Assembly (NCBI GenBank): GCA_009192285.1
Contig: WBVU01000019.1
Location: 827,379-891,378 of the forward strand
DNA: 64,000 nt
Direction: 5' to 3'
DNA from: Morchella semilibera
Lineage: Eukaryota; Ascomycota; Pezizomycetes; Pezizales; Morchellaceae
The translations under genes were made by a program, and so were the position numbers. Below, piece by piece: positions 43,226 through 55,682 of the stretch. Each line of letters starts with the position of its first letter. Position 1 is the stretch's first letter. The notes under the pieces are model-generated. The model was not told the DNA's origin and searched no databases. It worked only from the letters and a program-made list of their open reading frames with translations.

Positions 43226-43455
43226 GTACAGCCCCGTTCGAAAAGTCCTGGCACCCCCGGGCCAAAGGTACGAGGGTGTTTCCTCTATTTTCTAATTCTC
43301 CCATCACTGTGACTATAATAACAAAGAGCTACAATATCTTCATTATGGCCATACCTATGAATTTTTGAGTATGCGCAGGAGAAATGGTTGTTGGTGGGTT
43401 AGGGTTCATAAACAGACACAATATAGGGTTCCATGACTTTTCGAACAGGGCTGTA
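43226..43455. mobile_element. 230-bp MITE with Tc1/mariner-like ends, copy 1
   Basis: The TIR TACAGCCCCGTTCGAAAAGT, then CCTGGCACCC, faces TACAGCCCTGTTCGAAAAGT at the right. Interior GGCCATACCTAT and GAGTATGCGCA are shared with 51607-51805. The ends resemble Tc1/mariner TIRs (CAG...AAAGT...GGCACC). Confidence 0.8.
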
Positions 43456-46400
43456 CATGTAGCTGGGTACTTAGTGGCTTCCGTTGCGAGTACTAGCACA
43501 CATGTATGTATAGCCATATATATACCAGCCAAAGACTAGATACAGCGACCCTTTAGTTCTATGTATTGATTTTTAGGAAACCTATAAACAGACGAAGATA
43601 TATACATATGTTGGTACCTAGGCGTTCAAGAGTTATTGCATCAACCCGTTAATGTCAGTTGAGGGGTTGCAGCGCGGGGGACTGGTGAGAAAAATAAGTC
43701 AAAAAAGTGCTCAGATATTTATTATATTATATAGAGATACCAGTCGACCGAACTTCTACCAGGCTGCTTATGCATGTTCCGAGTTCGAGTCACAAATTTC
43801 TTATGGCACTGCCTAACCGGGAGAGTCCTGAAATTTCGCCATTTAACTGATGGCTCAAAAGAGCATTTACTCAGCCAGGTATGCTCAGTTTCAGTAGGAA
43901 TAAATACATGTTGTTTACTCCACCCATGATCTGTCTTGGTGCCTTTGGATTGTCCCTTCACCTCAACCCCTCAACTAAGCCAAATACCGAAACATTCTAG
44001 TAATTTTCAAGGGTCTAATATTCAGCATGGCTTCAAGCCATAAGATGCTGAGCAGCCGACATCTTCCGTTAAATCCGGTATATATAAGTACTACCTCACA
44101 AGTACTTTATATATCAACAACATTTCTGTTTTGTGCGGGATTGCGCTCAGGTACGTTACGTAACTGGCCTAATAAGGCTACATGTAGCTGTAGTTAGAAA
44201 GCCGCATGTCCTATATCTGTATGTATCTATTAGTAACAGGAATCAGCATTTCAGGCGAGGATTAAACCCTCCCCTCCCACAGCCTAACTGACCAATCAAG
44301 GAACAAACACCAGCCGACCATATTCCACACAATAGAGTATGAAAATTGACTGGCTGATAGAAGGAGTAGAATTATTGGCCAGATATTTCTGCATTCTTAG
44401 CCTTTTCCTACGGCCTATCATGCTAAATAACTCTCATGTGGATTTCATGATGTCATATTTATAGTTTTTCAGCTTCCCAACTCCTGGCACCCCCGAATTT
44501 CTGTTGGCAACAAACATCTCAATTAGATGTCACTCATAGATACCAAAGTTACGGCGTATTTGGTAACGGTGGCCGATGACAGAAACCGGAGGCCCGTCTG
44601 TCATGTGGAGAAACTCTATATCCGTCATTTTCTAGACTTGGTTGGTATCGGAAATGCATGGCTAATAACGCACGTCCCTTCTTCTGGTGCTATTTCGCTG
44701 CCGTAGTTTCCAATCATGGGGCTGATGGCTGCTCTCCGTAGTATACCCTACCAGGCACTTATCCATTTGTTATCGTCGAATATCAAGACAAAAAGCACTC
44801 AGTCAGTCGAAACCATACTAGATCTAAACCCATTTCTATCCATAGTTGGACGGCATTCATCCACTCTCATGTCAGGTTTAGCCCGCCTTGAGCTATGGCC
44901 TATAATTTTTGCGGGACAGTTGGTGAACAGGATATCCATACGTTGTCCCCTATCGTTCTCTTGAACATAGGTCTAGGCCGGCCGTATGCTCTCCGCTATC
45001 TCGGGTATTACGCTCAAACTAACAATTTGATTATGTAGGGTTTTTCCTAGGATAAGCGATATCAACGCCGTGGTTCACGGCCCATGAGGGTGCATGTGCC
45101 TCTTCGCGGCGCCGGGGTCAGCCCCGGTATATTTTTTTTGGCGACCACAACCCCAGCACTAGCCAGGAGCGACCAAGCGACTGGTATTCTTATCCTAGGG
45201 TGTATTCCTACTCCGGAAGCATATCATTGGAATCATTCGCAACAAGGGGTTCTAGAGATTGCGAATTCGGGACCGCCGGCCTTGGGGGGTGAATTGATCT
45301 TGGACACCCAACTCCTCGTCGACCTCGGGTTGCACCCCGCCCGTAGGAGCCACGGGAGCCACAATTACTGCTTCCCCTTTATTGCACTCTGAAACCTGGA
45401 CTGTACTTTCCATCGTCTGGGAGGGATAGAGACCATGTGCCCCGCTGTCTATTTGCTTTAAAATTTTCTTCCCTTCTTGACTTTGATGTTCGCCATCGAG
45501 CGATTCTTCCATTCCGGCATTGCTGCAAAGTGATTCATGCTCCCAGAAACAGATATTTTGGCGAGTGCAAAGGTTGTACAATATGTTAGTCACCCATACT
45601 GGACTACAGAGATAAAATTAAAGGCGGTGGAGACATTCCTTTACAACCTATGTGACCTCTCTGGGAGGGATACCCATGTGACATTATTATCGCTAACATA
45701 ATTTAGCCCAGAGGAACACACTCTGTGATATTCGCCATCGTATATATGAGGCGGTTTCCAGAAGCCATCTCCTTAGTATATTACGCACGTATTTTGACCT
45801 GCTGATACAAATTGATTAGGTGATCAGAATGATAAGCAAATGACACTAGCCCTGTAGACGCGCCTTTGAAATTGATAACCTAGTAAATGAGGTTCGTGAC
45901 CTAATTGTACAAATACCCTGTCATGAAGTACAAAAGCTGAGTAATAAACCTAGTGGTTTTATACCGCCGTTTGACCTCTGGGTAAGCTCCTCAGGTCTGT
46001 CGTGGACTCTAGCATGAGTGAAATGGCAATCAGCCGATGTATATGTTTATCCACACTCGCACCTTGCTATGTCGGATGGTCAAAACTCACCATATCTCGT
46101 AGGGATAGAAGGGGTCAGGGGTAGCAAGTCAGTTGTGCGATAGGAAGATAGAATTCCCGGAGAACATCGCACGGGACAGCAAGGTATCCATGGCGAAGTG
46201 CAGCTGTATTCCATAGATTCCTTGCACTCCTATAGCTACCCCGCGGAAGGATCAGTATGAGTGAGACCTGATGCTTTGGTTTAGGTGTTGTTGGTTTTAT
46301 TGCTGACCTCCTTGGTTTTAGTTTGTGACAAGTTTGAAACTGATATCGATGTAACAATCTTGCGTTCCTCGGATGTGCGGGTACTTACGGGAGCTATGTA

Positions 46401-49400
46401 ACTTCAATTCTGTTTAGTTGGACTGTATTTCGCTTTTTCTCCCCCGAGAGCTGTTGTGGAGATAGGTTGATGTAGGTTATAGGTTTATTGGTCGGGGATA
46501 GCGATTGTGAGGTGGGGTCTCTGGTATGGCGCCCAGCATTCTAATCCCCACACCTCAAGTGAATTTTTCTTGGCGGCAATAAAACCCACAAACTACATGT
46601 AGCCTACTCCTCAACGGCAACACATATTTTTAGAGAAATAAAACTATATTCACCTAGGCCTAGATTGTCTTTATGGGAATATAGTTTTTGTTTGTCCCAG
46701 GTCCCTATGTTGTGGTGAAAAGCCTTAGGGATTTGAAACGAGGTGTAGGTTTTATAAATTTAGATTCTAGGCGCCATACTAGGACTAAAAGAGCTATTAG
46801 AATCAACGTCACCTCCACTCAGCAACACTATTGGTGCTATAGCAGTACTAACTTCCAACTTTAGAGATACTTCCTAATAACTTCCTCAAATTCCACATAC
46901 ACCTTCGATCTAGATATCTCGCAACCCCGATTTTGTAGATTATATCTGTCAAGTATGAACGACGAATGTAGGGCCTCCCAGGCGTTATGAAGCTTAACAT
47001 GTACATGTACTTTACATGTTACGCTAAAAGACATTTACATGTATACACGCGCGTCTACCAACTACAGCTTTTTGTATATGACTAGTCCGCGCCTAATTAA
47101 AGATATATCTATAGAGCAATTGCTGGGTCAGGGAATATGGTAACACTATAGTTGGCAACAGCGTGCATTAATGTATATGCGATCTACATCTAGCAGCCAG
47201 GCCTGACGTACACATATGAGATCAGAATTACTACTAGCAGACAAGATCTACACCATTCAACCAATCGTTAGGCCGATAATCCTTGGCCGGAGATAGCCAG
47301 ATTTTGCGGTATTCTGAATTAATGAAATTCCAAGATTACTTAAGCCTGGGCACGATGATCCTCTGGGGTTCTTTCACGCGACAAAAGTATCTGGGGTGCC
47401 AGTGCACTGGTCGACACGATCCAGGTTGTTGCATGGAAGTCCCGGCCGAGAGCATACACGCGTATACACATACATACACATACACATGTGCAACTGCAGG
47501 ATTAGGGGGGTTAGACGGCCGCGGGGTTGGTTCGAGATAATATGAAGTTAAGGGGGATTTAGGTATTATGACATAATTCTTTTTATAAATGAAAAAAGGC
47601 ACAAAAACCATTGGCTATCTTCAGCCGGGGACTATCGGCTTAGCAGTTGGTTGATCGATGCATGACGTAGATCATGTCTTCTAGTAGTAATTTTAAGCTC
47701 ACATATTCACGTTGGTTCTGTAGTGTAGCTCTATCATCGGTCATCGAAGGGCACAGATCCCCCGCGCCAAAAGGGGTCCTATAATCCCAAGATACCACGG
47801 ATATCTCCTTTTCTAAAAGCCACAACTCGACCACAGATGTATTCGACGATCAGGCTTGGTTCAATAGGCGAGTAAGTTAGGGGTTCACAAGCTGCGCTAG
47901 CTAGCATCTCACTACCGGCTATGTGTGGTTTGGAGAACGGTTCTAGGTTTCAAGCTCAAGATCACGGATTAATTATTGCACTAGACCTACATAGGCAACT
48001 TTATAAATTTCCCCCGCGGCTTGGGGCATCATCCAAAGGTGGGGGGAAATTCATCATCATCAGTGAATTAAGGCCTTTACAGGTTTTGGCAACGACGAAT
48101 ATCTATGCAGCACTGTACAACATAAAGACTGGAGTTAGGTGTTTATACAACTGGCCATAGGAAACGTCACTAAATACTACTATAGAAGTGCAAAAAAACA
48201 ATACTGACAAGTTTCAACAGACTGACTAGCTCCAACGAGCTCTATAACGACCGAATGTTTTCTATAATGAACTCCTGATATGTGAAGACCGATGCTACTG
48301 CAATCGATTAACTGATTATGAATTAGCACATAGACTCTTAAAATCCCTTGCCCCTGCATATCTGACCAGGCCCAGTCAGCTACGGTCACTGCAACTACAC
48401 ACTATACTACTTGGGATGAGCGGTTCGGTGCGAAGTTCGCACCAACGGACTGGGGTGAGTGAGAATCAGTACACCTTATACATAATTAATTAAAGCTTCT
48501 TTGGACTCACGATCTCTTAGCAAACGTTCGCTGTGTATCGTTGCATCCGCCCGACAGGAGAAGTAAATAGGTCAAGTACTCAAATATTGTGTTTTAGTAG
48601 GAATCATAGCCACTCATAAGTTTTAATACCGCTACTCATCAGTAGGATATATAGTTTTGCTCAAACTGAAATATAGCATCCGTGTCCTGATATTTTTACC
48701 GAGTCCCGTTTGCTGACTCCGATCCTGGGGTACTGGAAGGGGTGATCGCGTCGTATTCTACAACCAACTTAGACGTTATCTGCAGGGCCTAGGGTATATC
48801 TTTCAATTAACCCGGGCCAGTAACGAAGCTGCAACACTATGAGGATTTTAGGAAATAAAAAATTCGAGGGTTTCAAGGTGTATAATATATAACTAAAAGC
48901 CAGCTGTACTTTGATTTATCAAGGAAACAATATGAATCGGGTACATATTGTGATTGAATTTTTCTTTGCCAGGTCGTCATGGTTCAGCGGTGTATTATTT
49001 ATATTGGTAAAAGAAATTTGCTTCCTGCATTCTTGTTATGATATCAACTTTGAAAACCTGTGAGGTTTAAGCTCAGCCGCGGAATCTCGCAAAGAATGTT
49101 GCTGGTCATGCAGACTTTTCCAATTGTCAGTTCTTGCCCTACCTCCGGCTCCGGGACGTTGCATGCACCTGCGGAGTAGGATCGATCAACCAATCTATTA
49201 TAATCAGTTGTACTAAACCCCCTATGAGAACCCTCCATGCTATCGTCTTCTTGTGTATTAATATGAAGTGGTATATGTGGAGTTTCATCAGGTCGGATTC
49301 CTTATTTTCTCTTGCGTCGTTTCCAATCCTACCGACCTACAACTAAAGACACAATACCGTACACTCACACTTAGGAATGACACTCCAGGACGACCTCTCC

Positions 49401-49478
49401 CTGTGTTTCCCAGCTGCTAAGCTTTGCCGAGACCGAGCCCTACCATATCCCAATATCAGTAACCTTCCAAGCGTCGCT
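43456..49478. other. Gene-poor stretch
   Basis: No confident gene. A weak minus-strand frame lies at 45252-45512. A small imperfect palindrome (TATATAAGTACT...) lies near 44080-44110. ACATACACATACACATG-type simple repeats occur near 47462. Palindromes TACATGTA lie at about 44179, 46593, 47001 and 47036. Confidence 0.4.
45252..45512 (-). CDS. Hypothetical protein, 86 aa (weak)
   Basis: ATG at 45512 opens a polar, acidic frame (MEESLDGEHQSQEGKKILKQ) that ends basic (QGRRSRIRNL). The composition looks coding, but there is no domain, homolog or clear splice partner. The opposite strand is also open here. Confidence 0.22.
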   Translation of the reverse strand: MEESLDGEHQSQEGKKILKQIDSGAHGLYPSQTMESTVQVSECNKGEAVIVAPVAPTGGVQPEVDEELGVQDQFTPQGRRSRIRNL

Positions 49479-50057
49479 ATGGACCGATATATTCAAGAAT
49501 CTAGAACGCCAATAACCTTTGATGGTTCCAACAGGCCCGATCGGCCGAGGTGTGTAAACCACAAATTTCCTTATCATTTTTATACTTGAGCCTTATCTTG
49601 GAGTGAATACAGCGTGGAAGGCCTTAGGAATGTGCCCGCGAGCGGTCACCGACAACTGCAAGTCCGTGATACCAGTCGCCAGCAGCAACTCGAACGTTAC
49701 GTCCGCATGCATGCCTCATCTATGGCAAGGCATGCTATCGGTCCGTATAACACTGCGATCCCGAGTATGCCATCTCCGCCCGAAACTCGGTTCCAGGTGA
49801 TCCGGGAAACACAGAAAAGAACAGCACAACCTCAACACCGAGAACGCACTCCCACCATTTCCCATGACCCGTACGCATTTCGTATTCTGGTCGGGTACAA
49901 TGGTCAGAGGAACGGATGGCAGCTCCTGGACTGCTTTTGGGACTGCCGTAAGAGGCGCTACGGAGACAAGGGCATCAGGAGAAGGTGTAACTTTATCGCT
50001 CATTTAAGGAATTGCCACGGGCAAAAGATCGATCCGGGGGCTCCTATGGATAAGTAG
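49479..50057 (+). CDS. C2H2-like zinc-finger protein, copy 3 (two exons, 171 aa)
   Basis: Exon 1 is 49479-49549 (MDRYIQESRTPITFDGSN), the intron 49550-49612 (63 bases, GTGTGT donor, ACAG acceptor, weak branch site) and exon 2 49613-50057. The joined length is 516 bases, in frame. The C-terminus carries the finger CFWDC, 18 residues, H, LRNC, H, preceded by WQLLD and followed by QKIDPGAPMDK. This matches copy 1 (LLDCFDNC ... HLRTCH ... QKIPRGAP) more closely than copy 2. The C-x3-C and x18 spacings are longer than a classical finger, so zinc binding is likely but not certain. An upstream ATG in the same frame (49377) is possible. DNA binding is inferred from the finger alone. Confidence 0.65.
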
Positions 50058-50830
50058 TTAGTCAGGGTATAGGTGTATTGGGGAGTTGGAAACACTGTAG
50101 TGATGCTGAGATAAACCCTTGTGGTTTCTTTCAATACAAGCTCCATGATGTGTTCTGGGTTTCAGGTTCCTGTAAACATTCCTGTTGAGTTTCCCGCCGA
50201 GTGCCCGATTTATGTGTTTCCATCGTGTTCACCCGTTTAAACCAATTATTTCCGCCTGTATGCGGCGAGCAAGATCTCAAATATTGATGAATCAAAACAA
50301 GAACAGCTTCCACCCTAGGACACTGGCCTTTTTTCCCATTATCATGCTCCTCAGGACTCTCCTTTTCTTTTGCTCTCCCCGTTTAATAGTTTATTAGAGA
50401 TACACCCACACCGCAAGTACCTTTACGATTCCGAACTCTCGCCTTTTCGTTTATATGCTATATATACTTCTGTTGGTATGATAAAAGTATCCGATACTCC
50501 ACCTAACAAAGGCCTCAGTAGCTCACAAACATACTCTACAGAGGTGTAAAGTCTGATTGACGGAATAGGGGAAATGCTTTAGGAAACTTACAGGGCTACT
50601 TAGTAGCTCGGAGGATACATCTCCCGAGAACTTATTAGATATGTGTTCGCTATAATAGGGATTTCGATATGCAGCTGGATCCAACATATAAACTCCCATA
50701 TTCCTGTTACCCCCGTGTTGCTGCTACTTGTATCTTATATTGGACAGAACCTACTGATCAAGAGGCTCGATTGATTCTTCCCACCTTAAACGGAGAAATG
50801 TGCTAAAGGCTCTATCACTCTCATGGATGA

Positions 50831-50980
50831 ACTTGTCAAATTCGCGACCTGGTGCGGGCCATTACCAGAACCGGTAACTTTCCAATAAGCAGCGAAGCGA
50901 GTAATAAGCGCAGCGCAACCAAGAATTGTTCCCCCAAGCGGCTATTTATAACGTTTAAGATAGGTCGCGAACTTGACAGG
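50831..50980. mobile_element. 150-bp MITE, GTCAAATTCGCGACC family, copy 2
   Basis: The left end ACTTGTCAAATTCGCGACCT faces the inverted CCTGTCAAGTTCGCGACCTA. Length and core match the copy at 13426-13572. The interiors differ. Confidence 0.7.
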
Positions 50981-51049
50981 ATCTGTTGATGAGAGCGACA
51001 GCTGCACGCCTTCTCTCAAAATTTCAGCTGCAGAAAAAAAGCAATAAAC

Positions 51050-51325
51050 ATGCATGGCCTAGCTCGAGCTCATACCAAAGGGGAGGTTAAACCATTTCGC
51101 CTAAATACCGCTCACTCACCTCGAGGTTTGAACCTAACACATGAAAATTTGCCCATAGTTCTCATGCCTCCGTTGGGAAAGAGTAGAGTCGCTGATTACC
51201 AGGTTCAAGCCCGAGGATATCTCCCAGGGGGTCATAGACACATCTCTTATGCATTCGCCGGCCGTCAGATTCGTTCAACAAGTATCCTCTCTGATGAGGA
51301 AACAGGTGTAAATATTGCTGTATAG
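51050..51325 (+). CDS. Hypothetical protein, 91 aa (weak)
   Basis: ATG frame of mixed composition (MPPLGKSRVADYQVQARGYL inside, DEETGVNIAV at the end). No recognisable domain and no neighbour to support a role. It may be a chance frame. Confidence 0.22.
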   Translation: MHGLARAHTKGEVKPFRLNTAHSPRGLNLTHENLPIVLMPPLGKSRVADYQVQARGYLPGGHRHISYAFAGRQIRSTSILSDEETGVNIAV

Positions 51326-51606
51326 TAAGTAATCTCTGGCAATCTGTCGAAGTTTCGGTTATGTCATCCTATTTTGGGTTCGGTTTGAGGCATCGTGGTC
51401 TTTTTGGTCCATTTGTCGTTAAGGATAGGATGCCACGCAAAATCAAGGGCCGCATTGCAGCTGCCTGGTGCAGTATACTACTGTTGTGTACACGGTCCAT
51501 AGGGCTTTAGATCTTCCTGGTGCAGGCTCAACCGACTTCTACCATTTAACCCGGTGATCTGAAAGTCTGTCCTATATTAGCACACTGTCATATACGATTG
51601 ACTCTA

Positions 51607-51805
51607 TACATCCGCATTCAAAAAGACTTGGCACCCCCAATTCTTCTCTAATCGAGGCCATAGTCCGAGAAAGCTGCGATATATCTTTTGCGGCCATACC
51701 TATTCATTGTTGAGTATGCGCAAGAGCAATGGTTATTTGTGTGGGCTACAATTCATGAACAGACCCAATATAATAGGGTGCCAGGACTTTTCGAACGCCG
51801 CTGTA
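51607..51805. mobile_element. 199-bp MITE with Tc1/mariner-like ends, copy 2
   Basis: The right end, inverted, reads TACAGCGGCGTTCGAAAAGT. The left end is eroded (TACATCCGCATTCAAAAAGA). The interior is clearly homologous to 43226-43455, sharing GGCCATACCTAT, GTATGCGCA and ATGAACAGAC. Confidence 0.75.
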
Positions 51806-53672
51806 CATTCCTTTGCGTCAATATCTTGCTTGAAACACAGTTGATGTTTGAAATCATACATACCTCTGACATGTGGAAACAACATGTGTGTACTTGCAGT
51901 TGATCTTTGGCCATGGTTCATTGGTGTGAAGTAGCAGCCTCTTGATATATAGGTACTGATACCACTACAGGCTGGTGTAGAGACTATTGTGAGTAAGTAT
52001 ATATACATACAGATATTGTTCAACCGCTTACCAGAGACAGGTGTGTCCGAGATTCCACCGGGACCCATGCATACCCGGGCGCGTGGGGTTGCATGAGTTG
52101 CTTATGTAACATTATCATATGATAAGACACTCCGGAGGAGCCCCACGTTACATCGATCGACCTCAGTTGAGATAGCCGATACTTTTAACACCACCTACAC
52201 CCGAGTTTGACGAAGGCGATGATACTTTAGCGGAGCTAACGGATAATGAGGTCCTGATTAACACTGCGCAAAGCAGCCTTAACTAATAGATCGATACCAG
52301 GAGTGCCTACTTAGTAGCTCTAAAGCTACGACCCTACCAAATCGGCGGATTGGAGCCACCCGATCGGTTTCTGTGCCAGATCAGCCCCGGATATTTGAAG
52401 TAACCCCGCTGGGGACTCGCGCCGTTTGAGCAAGCCAACCTTGGGCCCTTTTTCATTTCCCGGAAGGTTTGGTGCCTGTTATACCTGTTACTGGAGCCGA
52501 CCCGCAGAGAAATGACAGATGGGCGAGAGATAACTGGGCGCAGCCGTTCTGCAGGTGCTAATCATGTGCGATACTATATGTTCCAAACCGTCTCCTGAAG
52601 AAGCACTCGTTATTCTGTAACCCCATGAACTTGGACCCTAATTTCTTGATTACTTGCCGAGATATCTCATTGTCGGAATCACCTGCTTAGGAGCCTAGAT
52701 TTCAGCAATGAACGTTTTTTAGCCATGTTCATGGTGAGACTGTACGGTCTCAGGTCAGTAAATCAAATATTGTGATAGTCGGAGTCGGAACATGATTGAC
52801 TGCCGGTTGTGAGACAATGTTTCAGGCAACACGAGAAATAATCAAAGGCTCAATTCAGTCTCGGGGGGAGAAGAGGAGGAATGTCAGCGATACCTTAGCT
52901 ATGTGAGAGGATTGGTTCAAAGTAAACGTAATGTTGCAAGGTAACTACTAAAGCACCTCGCATGAGTATACGGGAATAAAACTGGGGATGTATATATGTG
53001 TATGCATGCTCTGTAGGTAGCAAACCGCACAAATGCCCACCGGAGTATAAATACCCCCCATGGGAGTGTCATCAATTATATCGACCGCACCGGGATCCCC
53101 CAATTTGCTATCACGTTTAGTCGAGTGATGGTGCGTGAAGTGGTGTGATTGCTATTTTTCTCAATTGCTAATACCGTGCCTGCCACCCAGTTATAGATGA
53201 ACCTACTCGGACAAATCCATTCCACGTTCAGCTTCTCCTCGGGAGTTCCTACTTGGGGGTTATTGGTGGTCGTATATTCTATAATGATCTAAGCCCGATC
53301 CCAGGTCATATCACGAGACCTGAGATATAGTACGGAAATATACCTCCGCAATGAAGCAACATGTCAGTATAGAGAATATGTCCTGATATCTAGCTAACTT
53401 TCAATCAGAGTATTTAGGGTTAACGATTGAAGATAATGTCTCGGAGGTAATATTTTCGAACTGGATAAAGCCAGTATTCTCTCTACAATGAAAAGCCTAT
53501 ACTGATTCTTGGCATTCCTACTTAGTCAAATTGGAAAAGTTCTGTTTAGCCCGCACCTACTACAGAGTAATATTTATTACTATCATCGGTTATCAGCTAC
53601 ATTCCGAGTCCTCGCAACCCCCCCCCCCCCTCCCCCCACACCTTTCCAGTACTGCATCGTAGACGTTTTCTT

Positions 53673-53781
53673 AATAGGCCCTTTGCGCAAAAGACTCCAG
53701 AGTAACCTTATTGGTGCCTATCCTCCCATCAATCATACAAGCAGGAAAAGGCTCCGGAGTCTTTTGCGCAAAGGGCCTATT
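53673..53781. repeat. 109-bp inverted-repeat element
   Basis: 30-base arms (AATAGGCCCTTTGCGCAAAA, then GACTCCAGAG) face an inverted copy with one mismatch, around about 49 bases. Probably a foldback or short MITE. Single copy here. Confidence 0.8.
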
Positions 53782-55581
53782 CTTTGGACGGGTGGAACTC
53801 TCAAATTCGGGCCGGGAAGTTCCTCTCTCAGCTATTGCTAGCCCTCCGTGGTAACTATCGCCAATCTTCCATTGACTCTCTACTATTATTAATATCACAC
53901 GCAAAAACAAAAACATTTACCCCACTAAGTTCGTGCATGGTCTATGACGTCGCGAGTTTGAGAATGATATTACTCTAAGAAGAGGAATTAAATTAGATGG
54001 AAGATTCTACTTCGATAAGAGAGATAACAAGATCTGCTTCGTTGAGGGGTTCAGCACCCTACTAACAGACTAAGGATACTATAGTTGCTGACGTGAACAC
54101 ACACTGGAACCATCCGCAATGACTACTAACGGCATAGACAGAGGTCGCTTTTCTTAAGTAACAGGCCCCGCCCTCGTCCGTGCACCTTGAATTCGAGCCT
54201 TTGGCCAACCAACCCCAAACCTCGTATTAACCTACAACGCTAAGCCATTACTAAAATTTCTTTTGACCACAACCGCTATTGCATGCAGTATCACAAATTT
54301 TTGATAAGACCATGGGATTTGTACATAACGCTCGTGGCACCAACATGAAGCGATGGAAGCTCCGCGGGGTCTCGAGTCATGGTGTGACGGCACTACATTC
54401 GAGGGGGTGGCCGATCTCCTGCTTGCAGCCAGAAGGGGCGAGTTTATACTGCTTTCATATCTCATGTAGTTATCAATGATTTCCATTATATTCACTGGGA
54501 GGCTTACTTTGGCTCCGAGTATCATTGTCGCAAGATACGAGGTTACAGCAATTTGATTCAACAAGTCTTGGACAGTCATTCTTTTCTCTTTCTTTTTTGT
54601 GCCTGCAGTCGTATGATAATATATGACATAAAGTCTAGAGTGGTCAGCGGCCGGTAGTCATATAAAACGCGTTGAACGACATACATACATATACCGTATT
54701 ATCTGAAAAGAGGAAAAATTCGCTGCGGGACAGCAGGGGTACGTATAGCTAGGCCAACCAGAGCCCACCTTTAGACGTCAATCTGCAAGTTTTTGTGTAT
54801 ATAACCCTTGCTGCAGCGCAACGAGATTTCTTCAGATTTTTGCGGTATATGTATCGCCCAATTAATTGTAGGCCGGGGAGGTACGCGTACATGTTTAGTG
54901 GCCCTTGGGGGTATGGTGTGGTACTGGAGCGAACATCTGCGCCGCCCCCATATAGACTCATCTTCAAACTTGTTCCCTGCATGTGACTGAAGCCTCTTTG
55001 TTTTGCGTTGTTGTTGTGACTTCCAGAACGTCTGTCAGTTCTCGAAAAACCTCCTTCTCAAAGAAGAAAGAAATTGAAAATGTGTCTCAGGAGTTTACCT
55101 CTGTTGGTGGAGGTTCTTTTTTTGTGAAGGCCTTTGAAACGCCTACTTGTTGTCTAAGACACACTCTCAGTTTTTCTCCCCCCCCCCCCCCCCCCCCACG
55201 CAGATGGCTGAGCAGCTTTGTGTCTCCTCGAATCCTAACTATGGTGAGAAACAGCCAAGCTTTCTTTTTTTTTAAGAAAAAAGAATATTTCTTGTTCGTT
55301 GAAACCTCTCTGTTCTTAACATCTAGTGCCCGTCTCTACACCGCGGATTACCCTACCAGTCAATCGGTTCAGCCAAATCATTCCTCAAATAGTGAAGTAC
55401 GTCTCGTTTCGTTACATAGGTAGACAGCTTCACGGCCGAGAGTCCTATGGTGTAACGTCCAAACCGAGTTCAGGAACAATAGAAGTCTTATATGTTGCAC
55501 AGAGGATTGTTCCAACAATTGCCCCCTGTGGTCAGCAAGTCCTGATACCCTTTACCTGGGGTTAACGTTGTCCTCGGGTGT

Positions 55582-55682
55582 GGCGTTTTTTTTTTGGTTT
55601 TGTCCTAGCTAGTGAGACGTCAAGCCCATATTATATGCAGGGACCTGTATGTCTCACTAGCTCAGGAAAAAAAAACCCGCCC
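55582..55682. repeat. 101-bp inverted-repeat element with T/A tracts
   Basis: Arms contain GGC-T(n), CCTAGCTAGTGAGAC and their inverted copies. The T10 and A9 runs face each other. Confidence 0.65.

Noticed and set aside
43741-43800. Possible tRNA T-arm (GAGTTCGAGTCAC)
   Set aside because: The flanking bases do not form a T stem, acceptor stem or anticodon arm.
54983-55423. 146-codon frame with a proline run
   Set aside because: The proline run comes from a C20 homopolymer and the phenylalanine/lysine run from T/A tracts. No domain or splice evidence.
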